A stretch of 64,000 nucleotides of DNA from JANLYQ01 sp031365725 (lineage in GTDB: Bacteria; Actinomycetota; Actinomycetes; JACCUZ01). Each line of letters begins with the position of its first letter. The first letter of the stretch is position 1. Shown here in pieces: positions 25,937 through 35,253 of this stretch. The position numbers and the translations under genes were made by a program. The notes beneath the pieces are model-generated. The model did no database searches. It saw only the letters and a list, made by a program, of their open reading frames with translations, and was not told the origin of the DNA. The stretch spans positions 6,292 through 70,291 of the forward strand of contig JANLYQ010000031.1 of assembly GCA_031365725.1 (NCBI GenBank), given 5' to 3'.

Positions 25937-25983
25937 CTCCGGAGAGGAAACGGCACGTGAGGGTGGCCGAATCCTCTCCGGAG
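25937..25983. repeat. 12-bp perfect inverted repeat with 23-bp spacer
   Basis: CTCCGGAGAGGA (25937-25948) and TCCTCTCCGGAG (25972-25983) are exact inverse copies. They lie in the gap between the GNAT remnant and the shikimate dehydrogenase-like gene. No T-run follows. Possibly a two-site operator or a read-through-limiting hairpin. Confidence 0.5.
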
Positions 25984-26051
25984 TAGTCCGTCGAGATGCT
26001 GGCGCGGCGGGCCGCGGGCGGCGCGCGGAGGGCGGCGCGGCGGGTCACTTG

Positions 26052-26057
26052 TAGCCT
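26052..26057 (+). promoter_or_regulatory. -10 hexamer TAGCCT of a leaderless gene
   Basis: TAGCCT is followed by 6 nt and the ATG at 26064; no Shine-Dalgarno. Confidence 0.5.
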
Positions 26058-26063
26058 CCGGCG

Positions 26064-26942
26064 ATGGGCTACCTCAGCATCCTCACCGGCTCCTTCAGCA
26101 CGCCGGCGCTGGACAACCCGACGGTGGTGATCATGGAGGCGGCGTACGACGCCTTGGGGCTGGACGCGCGCTATCTCAACTGCGAGGTCGCCCCGGAGGG
26201 TCTCGGTGACGCGGTGCGCGGAGCCCGCGCGATGGGCTGGGCCGGCTTCAACTGCTCGCTGCCGCACAAGGTCGCCGTGCTCGAGCACCTGGACGGGCTG
26301 GCCCCGTCAGCGGAGATCATCGGCGCCGTCAACTGCGTCGTGCGCCGTCCTGCCCCGGACGGCGGCCCGGACCAGCTGATCGGGGAGAACACCGACGGCC
26401 AGGGCTTCCTCATGTCCTTGCGCGAGGTCGTCGACCCCGCCGGGTTGTCGGTCGCGGTGCTCGGCGCCGGGGGTGCGGCCCGCGCGGTGGCCGTCGAGCT
26501 CGCGTTGGCCGGCGCGCGCGAGGTGGTCGTCGTCAACCGTGACCGCGGCCGCGGCCAGGACCTGGTCGACCTCCTCGCCAGCCGTACGCCGGCCGCGGCT
26601 CGGCTGGTCGTCTGGGCCGCGGCCTACCAGGTGCCGGCCGATGTCGGCCTGCTCGTCGACGCCACCTCGGTCGGCATGCCGCCGCGCCAGGCCGCGCTTC
26701 CCGACCTCGACATGGCCACCCTCCGCGGAGACCTGGTCGTCGCCGACGTCACCAGCGATCCCGCGGGCACCGGGCTGCTGACCGCTGCGCGCGCGGCCGG
26801 CGCCACGACGCTGCACGGCCACGGGATGCTGGTGAACCAGGCCGTGCTCGGCATCGCGCTCTGGACCGGCCGGGACGCCGACCCAGCTGTCTTGACCGCC
26901 GCGCTCGCCCGGGTCTCCGGGACCGCGGCGTCCAGCGAGTGA
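26064..26942 (+). CDS. Shikimate/quinate dehydrogenase-like oxidoreductase
   Basis: 292 residues. The substrate domain contains GFNCSLPHK (canonical GxNVTxPHK) with the catalytic Lys, and GENTDGQGF with the catalytic Asp. The nucleotide domain has GAGGAARAVAVELALAG and NRDRGR. The C-terminus has HGHGMLVNQAVLGIALWTG, as in AroE-like proteins. NCS replacing NVT in the substrate loop suggests a paralogue with shifted substrate, not the biosynthetic enzyme. The stop overlaps the MFS start by 4 bp. Confidence 0.85.
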   Translation: MGYLSILTGSFSTPALDNPTVVIMEAAYDALGLDARYLNCEVAPEGLGDAVRGARAMGWAGFNCSLPHKVAVLEHLDGLAPSAEIIGAVNCVVRRPAPDGGPDQLIGENTDGQGFLMSLREVVDPAGLSVAVLGAGGAARAVAVELALAGAREVVVVNRDRGRGQDLVDLLASRTPAAARLVVWAAAYQVPADVGLLVDATSVGMPPRQAALPDLDMATLRGDLVVADVTSDPAGTGLLTAARAAGATTLHGHGMLVNQAVLGIALWTGRDADPAVLTAALARVSGTAASSE

Positions 26943-28315
26943 GACCTGCGCCACCTGTAACACCCGCTCGGAATGCTCGACGCGTGTCGTTTCTTTCACC
27001 CCACGTGCCGCCTTCGTCTCCCACGACCCTGTCGACCGCACGCGTGGTCCGTGGCCGCGGCATCCCCGCCTGGGCGTCGCTGCTGGCCCTCGCCGTCGGT
27101 GGCTTCGCCATCGGCACCACCGAGTTCGCCAGCATGGGCGTGCTCCCCGACATCGCTGACGCGCTGCACGTGACGATCCCGCAGGCCGGCCACGCCATCA
27201 CGGCGTACGCCCTGGGGGTCGTCGTCGGCGCACCGGCCTTCGCCGTGCTCGGTGCACGCCTCCCGCGCAAGGGTCTGCTGCTGGTCCTGATGGCCGCGAT
27301 CACGGTGGCCAACCTCGCGTCCTCGCTGGCGCCCAGCTTCCCGATGCTGGTGGGCGCACGGTTCCTCAGCGGCCTCCCGCACGGCGCCTACTTCGGCATC
27401 GGCTCGGTCGTCGCGGCACACCTGGTGCCGCCGGAGCGCCGGGCCCGTGCCGTGGCCGCGATGATGATGGGGCTGACAGTCGCCAACATCGTCGGCGTCC
27501 CGCTGACCACCCTGCTCGGTCAGAACTTCGGCTGGCGCAGCGTCTACCTGGTGGTCGTGGCGATCGGCCTGCTCACCATGCTCGCGATCGAGCTGTTCGT
27601 CCCGCGGGTCGCCGCGCACGACTACGCCAGCCCGCGGCAGGAGCTCAGTGCCCTGCGCCGCCCCCAGGTCTGGCTGACCCTCATCCTCGGCTCCGTCGGC
27701 TTCGGCGGCATGTTCGCGGTCTACAGCTATGTCACCCCGACCCTCGTGCACGTCGCCGGGTTCCGGCCGGCCGGTGTGCCGATCGCGATCGCGCTGTTCG
27801 GCGTGGGCATGACCGCCGGGACCTACGCCGGCGGACGGCTCGCTGACTGGTCGGTGCTGCGCACTCTCGCTCTAGCACCGCTCTCTGTGATCGCTGTGCT
27901 GCTGACGTTCACCGTCACCGCGCACGCGGTCGTTCCGGCGACGATCACGTTGGCGCTGCTGGGGGCGACCACCTCGGCGAGCATCCCCGCGCTGACCGCG
28001 CGGCTGCTCGACGTCTCCGGCGACGGCAAGGCGTTAGCCGCGACCCTGAACCACTCGGCGCTCAACATCGCCAACGCACTCGGCGCGTGGCTGGGCGGAC
28101 TCGTCATTGCCGCCGGCCTCGGCTACACCGCACCCGCAGTCGTCGGCGCCGGCCTCTCCGTCGCTGGGCTCGGCGTGCTCGCCATGTCGGTCTGGCTCGA
28201 GCGCCGCGCCACCAGCATCAGCCACGGCCCGGCCGGCCGCTCCACCTCGTCCAACGACACGACCGACCAGCCGGAGCTGGCGACGACCTCGGCCAGCGGT
28301 CCCGCCCGCCAGTAG
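26939..28315 (+). CDS. MFS efflux transporter (AraJ/DHA1-like)
   Basis: About 458 residues with 12 predicted membrane helices. Typical motifs: IGTTEFASMGVLPDIAD in helix 1, SGLPHGAYFGIGSVVAA, and GRLADWS. It resembles arabinose-efflux/drug-efflux MFS proteins; substrate unknown. A second GTG at 26984 could be the real start. The membrane core ends near 28215, but the frame runs on for about 100 bp inside the convergent methyltransferase, giving a 193-bp antiparallel overlap. Confidence 0.87.
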   Translation: MRPAPPVTPARNARRVSFLSPHVPPSSPTTLSTARVVRGRGIPAWASLLALAVGGFAIGTTEFASMGVLPDIADALHVTIPQAGHAITAYALGVVVGAPAFAVLGARLPRKGLLLVLMAAITVANLASSLAPSFPMLVGARFLSGLPHGAYFGIGSVVAAHLVPPERRARAVAAMMMGLTVANIVGVPLTTLLGQNFGWRSVYLVVVAIGLLTMLAIELFVPRVAAHDYASPRQELSALRRPQVWLTLILGSVGFGGMFAVYSYVTPTLVHVAGFRPAGVPIAIALFGVGMTAGTYAGGRLADWSVLRTLALAPLSVIAVLLTFTVTAHAVVPATITLALLGATTSASIPALTARLLDVSGDGKALAATLNHSALNIANALGAWLGGLVIAAGLGYTAPAVVGAGLSVAGLGVLAMSVWLERRATSISHGPAGRSTSSNDTTDQPELATTSASGPARQ

Positions 28316-28821
28316 ACGAAGTGCCTCGGCAGGTCCATCTTCTGCCGTGACCAGGCCTCGCCGTCGCCGGCCTTGACGGTGGCAACGAGCACGCCGCCGA
28401 GGTGCACCGCTCCCGACAGTCGCCCGAGCACTGCCGGCAGCTCGGCGCGGTCGATGTGCAGCAGCACCGCGTTGGCCAGCACCGCGTCGTACCGCTCGCC
28501 GCCCGGCCCGGTCAGGGAGTCCCGTCGTACGTCGATCAGATCGGCGGTATGGCCGTGCGCGCGCTGCATCTCGACGAAGGCCCGGGTCGCGTCGGTGCGC
28601 CGCACCCGGAAGCCGGCCGCCTCGAGCCGGTCCGCGTCCCACCCGGGACCGCTGCCGATCTCGAGGACCGACGCCCCGGCCTCGGCGTGGGTCCGGACCA
28701 GCCCGACGGCGTCGATCTCCCAGTCCGGCCCGTCGTCACGGTCGCTGCGCGCGCGATAGGTCTCGGCGGCCTGTTCGTAGGTCGCCAGCGTGGCGGCGTT
28801 GGCGTCGTCGTCCGCACTCAC
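28123..28821 (-). CDS. Class I SAM-dependent methyltransferase
   Basis: About 232 residues from a GTG at 28821. SAM-binding motif I is VLEIGSGPGWDADRLE, motif II acidic residue in VRRTDATRAF, motif IV YDAVLANAVLLHID. The core ends at WLMLVARR; about 25 extra residues are read from the antisense of the MFS gene. Substrate unknown. Divergent from the secreted phosphoesterase. Confidence 0.85.
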   Translation of the reverse strand: MSADDDANAATLATYEQAAETYRARSDRDDGPDWEIDAVGLVRTHAEAGASVLEIGSGPGWDADRLEAAGFRVRRTDATRAFVEMQRAHGHTADLIDVRRDSLTGPGGERYDAVLANAVLLHIDRAELPAVLGRLSGAVHLGGVLVATVKAGDGEAWSRQKMDLPRHFVYWRAGPLAEVVASSGWSVVSLDEVERPAGPWLMLVARRSSQTDMASTPSPATERPAPTTAGAV

Positions 28822-28966
28822 GTCGCCCGACCTTAGCCGCGTGGCGTTCCCTGGGTGGTTGGCCGGAGGGCACCTGGCGTTCACCCGGGAGGGACAGGTT
28901 GGCCAGCGCACCCGGGCGACGACGTGTCGCCCACCTGTCCACCCCACGAACGCAGGAGAGCAGACG

Positions 28967-30022
28967 ATGCGGACCACCCGAGCACGCGCGATCGGCGCCA
29001 CGGCCGGCACGGCCGTCCTGGCCGTCCTGGCCACCGGACTGATGGCGGCGGTCACCGCCCCCCAGACAGCCACTGCTGCCTCCCACGAGAAACCGTCGAA
29101 GTCCCCGTTCACCTTCGCCGTCATCGGCGACATCCCCTACGGCGCCTCGCAGATCGCCGCCTTCCCGCGCGTGGTCGACCAGATCAACGCCGACCCCGCG
29201 GTCCGCTTCGTCGACCACCTGGGCGACATCAAGAGCGGCTCGTCGGTGTGCTCCGACGACTACTTCGCCATGGTCCGCGCGCAGTTCGACCGCTTCCAGG
29301 ACCCGCTGGTCTACACCCCCGGTGACAACGAGTGGACCGACTGCCACCGGGCGAACAACGGGTCCTACGACCCGCTCGAGCGGCTGGCCGCCGTCCGCAC
29401 GACGTTCTTCCCGGTCGCCGACCGGACCCTCGGTCAGCGCAGCGTCGAGGTCGAGTCGCAGGTTGACCAGGGTTTCCCGGAGAACGTCCGCTACGACCGG
29501 GCCGGCGTCAGCTTCGCTGCCCTACACGTCGTCGGCAGCGACAACGCCCTCGCACCCCGCACCGGTCAGACCGCGCCGACGTCCGCACAGCAGGCCGAGG
29601 TGGCAGCGCGCACCCAGGCGGCGCTCGACCTGATCGACGAGACCTTCGCCGAGGCTGGTGAGGAGCACGGCAAGGCCGTGGTACTGATGATGCAGGCCGA
29701 CATGTTCGACCCGACGGTGGGCACCCCGTCGCAGGCCGACTTCGGCGCCTTCGCCCCGATCGTGGCCCGGATCGTGGCCCGGAGCGCCGCCTTCCGCGGA
29801 CCGGTCTACCTCTTCAACGGCGACAGCCACGTCTACACCGCTGACCAGCCGCTGGCCGCGGGCTCGTCGTGGCTCTCGTTCTACGGCGTGAGCACCCCGG
29901 CGCCGAACCTCACCCGGATCACGGTCGACGGGTCGACCGGTGTCGCGGACTACCTCCGGGTGCAGGTCGAGCCGCGCAACCCGGCCGTCCTGACGTGGGA
30001 GAAGGTGCCGTTCACCGGCTGA
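28967..30022 (+). CDS. Secreted calcineurin-like metallophosphoesterase
   Basis: 351 residues with a Sec signal peptide (residues 1-38, ending ATAA). Metallophosphoesterase blocks: FAVIGDIPYG, VDHLGDIKSG, YTPGDNEWTD and FNGDSHVYTAD, the last replacing the usual GHTH. AGGAG lies 9 nt before the ATG. It probably hydrolyses phosphoesters outside the membrane; substrate unknown. A terminator-like hairpin follows the stop. Confidence 0.87.
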   Translation: MRTTRARAIGATAGTAVLAVLATGLMAAVTAPQTATAASHEKPSKSPFTFAVIGDIPYGASQIAAFPRVVDQINADPAVRFVDHLGDIKSGSSVCSDDYFAMVRAQFDRFQDPLVYTPGDNEWTDCHRANNGSYDPLERLAAVRTTFFPVADRTLGQRSVEVESQVDQGFPENVRYDRAGVSFAALHVVGSDNALAPRTGQTAPTSAQQAEVAARTQAALDLIDETFAEAGEEHGKAVVLMMQADMFDPTVGTPSQADFGAFAPIVARIVARSAAFRGPVYLFNGDSHVYTADQPLAAGSSWLSFYGVSTPAPNLTRITVDGSTGVADYLRVQVEPRNPAVLTWEKVPFTG

Positions 30023-30045
30023 TCCAGGTCGCAGAAATCGTCGCT

Positions 30046-30077
30046 CCCCGGCGTGAAAGCAACGCGACACGCCGGGG
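30046..30077 (+). terminator. Terminator-like hairpin after the phosphoesterase gene
   Basis: CCCCGGCGTG and CACGCCGGGG form a 10-bp stem with a 12-nt loop, followed a few bases later by AATTTTTG. It lies 24 bp after the stop codon. Confidence 0.6.
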
Positions 30078-30184
30078 GGCTGATCAATTTTTGACCAAAA
30101 TGGGGCGCCAGGGGTTCAGGTGGCGGCTGGGACGGACGAGCATGACGGGGTACCACCCGTGCCGAGCCAGGGGAGCCGTCACCC

Positions 30185-31582
30185 GTGTCGTGGGTCCAAC
30201 GTGTGTCCGGTGTCCGCCGTGCCCAGCGTGTCCGCCCTGCCGTCGTACGTCGGCGGGTCCTTCGCCTGGCCGCAGCGCTGGGGGCGGTAGTCGCGGTGAC
30301 TCTGGGCAGTGCCACGTCCGCCGCCGCTGCCGGCCCGGTGATCCCGCTGGTGCCCGACCCCATGTCCGCCTTCCCGCTGCCCGCCCTCGCCGACGGCTTC
30401 TCGCCCTACCTCCCGCAGGTGTCCTGCGACCCCGTGACCAAGCCTGGCACTGATGCCTTCCGCGGCCTCATGCTCACGACGTACGGCGGTCGCGACCTGG
30501 GGGTCACCCGCGGCTGCGACGTCGCGGGGATCAGTGAGCACGAGGAGGGCCGGGCCTGGGACTGGGGGCTCGACGCGACCGTCCCGGCTGAGAAGGCGGT
30601 CGCCGATCAGGCGCTGGCCTGGCTGCTCGCGCCCGGCCCCGACGGGGTTGCCGCGTTGAACGCCCGGCGACTGGGCGTCATGTACCTGATCTACAACCGC
30701 CGCATCTGGGGCGCCTACCGCTCGGCCGAAGGCTGGCGGCCCTATACCGGAGGGGAGTCGCACAGCGACCACATCCACGTCTCGTTCTCCTGGGCAGGAG
30801 CCCGGCGCAGCACGTCCTGGTGGACCGGCGCGGCCGGTCCGGTGGACTACGGACCGTGCCCGGGAACCGATGGTTCGCCCGCGCCGGTGTGGACCGCCCC
30901 GCAGTTGACGCCTTGCCCGTCGCCCATCGATCCGATGACCCTGACCGGCACGCCACTGCTGGCGCAGAACGCGACCGGCGGCTATGTGACCCAGCTGCAG
31001 CGCCTGCTGGCCGTCACCCCGGTCACCGGCTTCTTCGGACCGATCACTGCAACCGCGCTCACCACGTTCCAGACGGTGCACGGCTTGCAGCCGACGGCCA
31101 CGACCACGGCCGAGACCTGGGCGGCGTTGCGTGCTGCTGCCGCCGCGGCGCCACCGACCACGACGACACCAGTGCCCGGACCGGTCGTGCAGCCGGTGGT
31201 CGCGGGTCGCGCCTTCCCCGCGAGCATGCGCTACCGAGTGCGCACCGGGGACTCCCTGACCTCGATCGCGGCTCGCTGGCACTCGACCGCGGCGGCAATC
31301 ACCTCGGTCAACAAGCTGACCACCGACACGATCGCGGTCGGGCGGGTGCTCACCGTCCCGGTGCGTTCCGGGCTCACCCGCTGGACCTTCACCGTCCTGC
31401 ACAAGGGCAGCACCGGTGCAGCCGTGAAGGCGTTGCAGACCGCGTTGGGCATGCGCCTGAAGCACCGCACCGGCATGTTCGGCGACATCACCTTGCGTCG
31501 CGTCAACGCGTTCAAGACCAGTCACGGGTGGGTCGCCGACGGCGTCGTCAAGCGTGGCGTCTGGCGGGCGCTCGGCGCCTGA
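30185..31582 (+). CDS. Secreted peptidoglycan-binding protein with ARB_07466-like, LysM and two PG-binding domains
   Basis: 465 residues. Signal peptide residues 1-49 (arginine-rich n-region, cleavage after SAAAA). Residues about 60-215 contain a His/Asp-rich domain (SEHEEGRAWDWGLDA ... GESHSDHIHVSFSW) resembling the ARB_07466-type/M15-like domain of actinobacterial cell-wall enzymes. A PG_binding_1 domain follows (GGYVTQLQRLLAV), then a Pro/Thr linker, a LysM domain (YRVRTGDSLTSIAARWH) and a second PG_binding_1 (STGAAVKALQTALG). Probable cell-wall hydrolase or anchor. GTG start with AGGGGAG 9 nt upstream. Confidence 0.85.
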   Translation: MSWVQRVSGVRRAQRVRPAVVRRRVLRLAAALGAVVAVTLGSATSAAAAGPVIPLVPDPMSAFPLPALADGFSPYLPQVSCDPVTKPGTDAFRGLMLTTYGGRDLGVTRGCDVAGISEHEEGRAWDWGLDATVPAEKAVADQALAWLLAPGPDGVAALNARRLGVMYLIYNRRIWGAYRSAEGWRPYTGGESHSDHIHVSFSWAGARRSTSWWTGAAGPVDYGPCPGTDGSPAPVWTAPQLTPCPSPIDPMTLTGTPLLAQNATGGYVTQLQRLLAVTPVTGFFGPITATALTTFQTVHGLQPTATTTAETWAALRAAAAAAPPTTTTPVPGPVVQPVVAGRAFPASMRYRVRTGDSLTSIAARWHSTAAAITSVNKLTTDTIAVGRVLTVPVRSGLTRWTFTVLHKGSTGAAVKALQTALGMRLKHRTGMFGDITLRRVNAFKTSHGWVADGVVKRGVWRALGA

Positions 31583-31589
31583 CTGCGTC

Positions 31590-31595
31590 TAGGGT
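31590..31595 (+). promoter_or_regulatory. -10 hexamer TAGGGT of the leaderless NYN gene
   Basis: TAGGGT is 6 nt before the ATG at 31602; no Shine-Dalgarno. The same hexamer and spacing recur at 59456. Confidence 0.5.
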
Positions 31596-31601
31596 CGGCT
31601 C

Positions 31602-32294
31602 ATGACCGATGCTGCGGGCTCCGCCGGCGACCTCGACGCTGACTCGACGACGTCGGCCACCTCGCCCAGCACGACGTCGGCCACCTCGCCCGGCACCGCC
31701 GCCGACGGGTCAGCCGACGTCGCCGGAGCCGGGGCGCCGGCCCGCACGACGTACCTCGTCATCGATGGGGAGAACATCGATGCCACGCTGGGCATGAGCG
31801 TGCTCAACCGCCGCCCGCACCCGGACGAGCGCCCGCGCTGGGAGCGGGTGCGCGAGTTCGCTGAAGCGCGCTGGGAGCAGCCGGTCACCTCGCTGTTCTT
31901 CCTCAATGCCACCAGCGGCAGCCTGCCGATGAACTTCGTCCAGGCCCTTCTCGCGATGAACTATCGGCCGATCCCGCTCTCGGGTGCTCCAGGACAGAAA
32001 GTCGTCGACATCGCCATCCAGCGGACGCTGGAGGCCCTGCAGGACCGACCGGGCGACGTGCTGCTCGCCAGCCACGACGGCGACTTCCTGCCGCAGATGA
32101 GCGCGTTGCTGGGCAACGGCCGCAAGGTCGGGCTGATCGGGTTCCGGGAGTTCGTCAACCTGCGCTTCGCCGAGCTCGTCGACCAGGGCATGGAGATCTA
32201 CGACCTCGAGCACGACGTTGCTGCGTTCACCGGCATCCTGCCGCGGGTGCGGATCATCCCGATCGACGAGTTCGACCCGGCGATGTTCCTCTGA
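31602..32294 (+). CDS. NYN (PIN-like) domain putative ribonuclease
   Basis: 230 residues. The first 48 are low-complexity Thr/Ser/Ala with a TTSATSP duplication. The NYN core has the acidic metal-site residues in YLVIDGENID, KVVDIAIQRTLE and LLASHDGDFLPQM. NYN proteins are metal-dependent RNases of the LabA/PIN-like group; substrate unknown. Probable leaderless transcript. Confidence 0.85.
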   Translation: MTDAAGSAGDLDADSTTSATSPSTTSATSPGTAADGSADVAGAGAPARTTYLVIDGENIDATLGMSVLNRRPHPDERPRWERVREFAEARWEQPVTSLFFLNATSGSLPMNFVQALLAMNYRPIPLSGAPGQKVVDIAIQRTLEALQDRPGDVLLASHDGDFLPQMSALLGNGRKVGLIGFREFVNLRFAELVDQGMEIYDLEHDVAAFTGILPRVRIIPIDEFDPAMFL

Positions 32295-32431
32295 GTCCAG
32301 AGCTCCCGTCGCCCGCGCTCGGACACGCGCAGAGGACTCGAATCCTTGTCGCCCGGAGGATTAGGGCGTCGTCGTCGGGGGAGTTCACTCTCACGCGTGG
32401 ATGGTCCACGTCTCACCCGCGGAGGCCCGAC

Positions 32432-32578
32432 ATGGTTGTCCTTGGCATCATCCTCATCATCATCGGTCTGCTCGTGGCCAGCTTGAAGGTCCTGCTGACC
32501 ATCGGTCTGATCCTGCTGGTCGTGGGTCTGATCCTGAACTTCGTGCCGATCGGCGGCACCCGTCGCCGCTTCTACTGA
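32432..32578 (+). CDS. Small 48-aa membrane protein (DUF6131-like)
   Basis: ATG with GGAGG 6 nt upstream, ending at TGA 32576. The peptide begins MVVLGIILIIIGLLVASLK and has two short hydrophobic hairpin helices separated by a Lys, ending GGTRRRFY. It resembles the hydrophobic DUF6131 peptides common in Actinobacteria, whose function is unknown. A GCGTGC/GCACGC hairpin and a longer terminator follow. Confidence 0.75.
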   Translation: MVVLGIILIIIGLLVASLKVLLTIGLILLVVGLILNFVPIGGTRRRFY

Positions 32579-32630
32579 CCCCCGTACGAGGCGTGCTCCG
32601 CACGCTTTGATGTGGCTGTACCTGCTCGCT

Positions 32631-32662
32631 CGAGGACCCGTGGCTGCGGCTGCGGGTCCTCG
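32631..32662. terminator. Bidirectional intrinsic terminator between convergent genes
   Basis: CGAGGACCCG and CGGGTCCTCG form a 10-bp stem with a 12-nt loop, followed by TGTTTCTG. It lies between the DUF6131-like gene and the convergent helicase. A smaller GCGTGC-TCC-GCACGC hairpin precedes it at about 32591. Confidence 0.7.
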
Positions 32663-32706
32663 TGTTTCTGAGCGGTGCCTTGTTTCTGCGAGTGTTTTGC
32701 GAGAGC

Positions 32707-35253
32707 TCAGTCCAGCCGCTCGACGGCGGTGACGATGACCGCTGCAGCTCCGAGCTCGTCGGAGGCGGCGAGGTCGACAACCGAGCTGATCCCCCAGTCG
32801 TGGTCGCCCGCGGGGTCGTCGAACACCTGACGCACCAGCCAGCGCCCCGGCTCCTCGGTCACCTGCAGCAGCAGCGGGCCGCGAGCGTCGGGCCCGGTCG
32901 AGAGGTCACCGTGCTCGGCCCAGTAGCCAGCCATCGCCGCAGCCCACCGATCGGCGTCCCAGCCGGCCTCCGCGTCGAGCTCGCCGAGCAGGTCGTGGCG
33001 GCGCAACGCGGCCAGCTCGACCCGGCGGAACATCGCGTTGCGCACCAGGACACGGAACGCCCGCCGGTTGGCAGTGACGGCCGGCGGTGTGTCGTCGCGG
33101 ACGTCGCGCACCTCGCGATCGCTGCCCTCGCCGGCCGGTGAGATCAACCGCTCCCACTCGTCGAGCAGCGACGAGTCGACCTGCCGCACCAGTTCGCCGA
33201 GCCACTCGGTGAGGTCGCGGAGCTCTTCGGTACGCATGGTCTCGGGCACAGTCTGCCGGAGTGTCCGGTAGGAGTCGGCGAGATAGCGCAGCACCAGTCC
33301 CTCAGAACGGGCCAGACCGTAGTGACCGACGTACTCGGTGAACGTCATGGCCAGCTCGGACATGTCGCGGGCGACCGACTTGGGCTTCACCTCGTGATCG
33401 GCGACCCAGGGGTGACCTTGCCGATAGGTCTCGTAGGCAGCCCCGAGCAGCTCGGCCAACGGCCGCGGATAGTTGACGTCCTCGAGCAGCTCCATCCGCT
33501 CGTCGTAGTCGAGTCCCTCGGCCTTCATAGCAGCGACCGCCTCGCCGCGCGCCTTGTTGCGCTGCGCGGCCAGCACCTGGCGTGGGTCCTCGAGAGTCGC
33601 TTCCAGCACCGAGAGCACGTCCAGCGCGTACGACGGTGCGGCGGGGTCGAGCACCTCCAGCGTCGCGACGGCGAACGCCGACAGCGGGCGGTTGAGGGCG
33701 AAGTCGGGCTGCAGGTCGACGGTCAGGGCGAGCCCGCGACCATCCGGACCGGGCGGGACGACGCGCGCGACGACGCCGCCGGCGAGCAGCGCGCGGGTGA
33801 TGGCGATGGCGTGCCTGATGTGGCGGCGCTGGGCCGACCGCGGTTCGTGGTTGTCCTCGAGCAGATGGCGCATCGCGATGAACGGGTCGCCCGGCCGAGC
33901 AATCACGTTGAGCACCATCGCGTGCGACACCGCAAAGCTTGACGTCAACGGCTCCGGCTCGGCAGCCACCAGCCGGTCGAAGGTCGGCTCGCCCCAGGAC
34001 ACGAAGCCGTCGGGGGCCTTCTTCCGCACGATGCGCTTGAGCTTCTTCTCGTCGTCGCCGGCCTTGAGTCGCAGTCGCTCGTTCTCCACGTCGTGCTCGG
34101 GTGCTTGCACCACGACGGTGCCAGCAGTGTCGAAGCCGGCACGTCCGGCCCGCCCCGCGATCTGGTGAAACTCCCGTGCCGTCAGGTGCCGCACCCGGGT
34201 GCCGTCGTACTTCGCCAGCGACGTGATGAGCACGGTGCGGATCGGCACGTTGATGCCGACCCCGAGGGTGTCGGTGCCGCAGACCACCTTGAGCAGCCCG
34301 GCCTGCGCGAGGGTCTCGACCAGTCGGCGGTAGCGCGGCAGCATGCCGGCGTGGTGCACGCCGACCCCGTGGCGGATCAGCCGCATGAGGGTGCGCCCGA
34401 AGCCGGCGGAGAAACGGAAGCCGGCCACCGCCTCGCCGATGGTGTCCCGTTCGGCTCTGGTCGCCACGGTCACGCTGGTGAGTGCCTGCGCGCGCTCGAG
34501 GGCCGCGGCCTGGGTGGGGTGGACGACGTAGACCGGTGCCTGACCGGTGTTCAGCAGCTCGGTGAGTGTCTCGTGCACCGGAGTACGCGCGTAGTAGTAG
34601 TGAAGCGGCACCGGCCGGTCAGCGCTGGCGACCACAGCGGTCGTGCGGCCGGTGCGTGCCGCCAGGTCGTCGCGGAAGCGGGTGACGTCGCCAAGGGTCG
34701 CGGACATCAGCAGGAACTGGGCGCGGGTCATCTCCAGCAGCGGCACCTGCCAGGCCCAGCCTCGCTGCGGGTCGGCGTAGTAGTGGAACTCGTCCATCAC
34801 CACCATCCCGAGGTCGGTGTCGGCGCCCGCGCGAAGCGCCTGATTGGCGATGACCTCGGCAGTGGCGGTGAGGATCGGCGCCGTCGGGTTGACTGCGGCG
34901 TCGCCGGTCAGCATGCCGACGTTGTCGGCGCCGAAGACCGCGCAGAGGTCGAAGAACTTCTCCGACACGAGGGCCTTGATGGGTGCGGTCCAGACGCCGC
35001 GCCGGCCCGTGGCCAGAGCTGCGAAGAGGGCGCCGGTGGCGACCAGGCTCTTGCCCGAGCCGGTAGGGGTGGCCAGCACCACGTTGCTGCCCGACACGAG
35101 CTCGATCAGCGCCTCGGACTGCGCGTCGTAGAGCTCGAGGCCGCGGTCGGCTGCCCAGGCGTTGAATGCCTCGAACAGGGAGTCCGGGTCCGGCTGACCG
35201 GGGAGGCGGTCGGTGAGTCGGTCGGTCATGCGGTCTGTGATGCGGTCTGTCAT
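32707..35253 (-). CDS. DEAD/DEAH-box helicase with DUF3516 C-terminal domain
   Basis: 848 residues. The start at 35253 is the first of several ATGs inside a tandem TDR[IML] run. Helicase motifs: I ATPTGSGKS, II VVMDEFHYY, III LLMSATLGD, V GTDTLGVGINVP, VI QIAGRAGRAGFD. The C-terminal half matches the DUF3516 extension of actinobacterial Ski2-like helicases. Probably an RNA helicase. It converges on a strong terminator; the upstream 650 bp hold no gene. Confidence 0.9.
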   Translation of the reverse strand: MTDRITDRMTDRLTDRLPGQPDPDSLFEAFNAWAADRGLELYDAQSEALIELVSGSNVVLATPTGSGKSLVATGALFAALATGRRGVWTAPIKALVSEKFFDLCAVFGADNVGMLTGDAAVNPTAPILTATAEVIANQALRAGADTDLGMVVMDEFHYYADPQRGWAWQVPLLEMTRAQFLLMSATLGDVTRFRDDLAARTGRTTAVVASADRPVPLHYYYARTPVHETLTELLNTGQAPVYVVHPTQAAALERAQALTSVTVATRAERDTIGEAVAGFRFSAGFGRTLMRLIRHGVGVHHAGMLPRYRRLVETLAQAGLLKVVCGTDTLGVGINVPIRTVLITSLAKYDGTRVRHLTAREFHQIAGRAGRAGFDTAGTVVVQAPEHDVENERLRLKAGDDEKKLKRIVRKKAPDGFVSWGEPTFDRLVAAEPEPLTSSFAVSHAMVLNVIARPGDPFIAMRHLLEDNHEPRSAQRRHIRHAIAITRALLAGGVVARVVPPGPDGRGLALTVDLQPDFALNRPLSAFAVATLEVLDPAAPSYALDVLSVLEATLEDPRQVLAAQRNKARGEAVAAMKAEGLDYDERMELLEDVNYPRPLAELLGAAYETYRQGHPWVADHEVKPKSVARDMSELAMTFTEYVGHYGLARSEGLVLRYLADSYRTLRQTVPETMRTEELRDLTEWLGELVRQVDSSLLDEWERLISPAGEGSDREVRDVRDDTPPAVTANRRAFRVLVRNAMFRRVELAALRRHDLLGELDAEAGWDADRWAAAMAGYWAEHGDLSTGPDARGPLLLQVTEEPGRWLVRQVFDDPAGDHDWGISSVVDLAASDELGAAAVIVTAVERLD

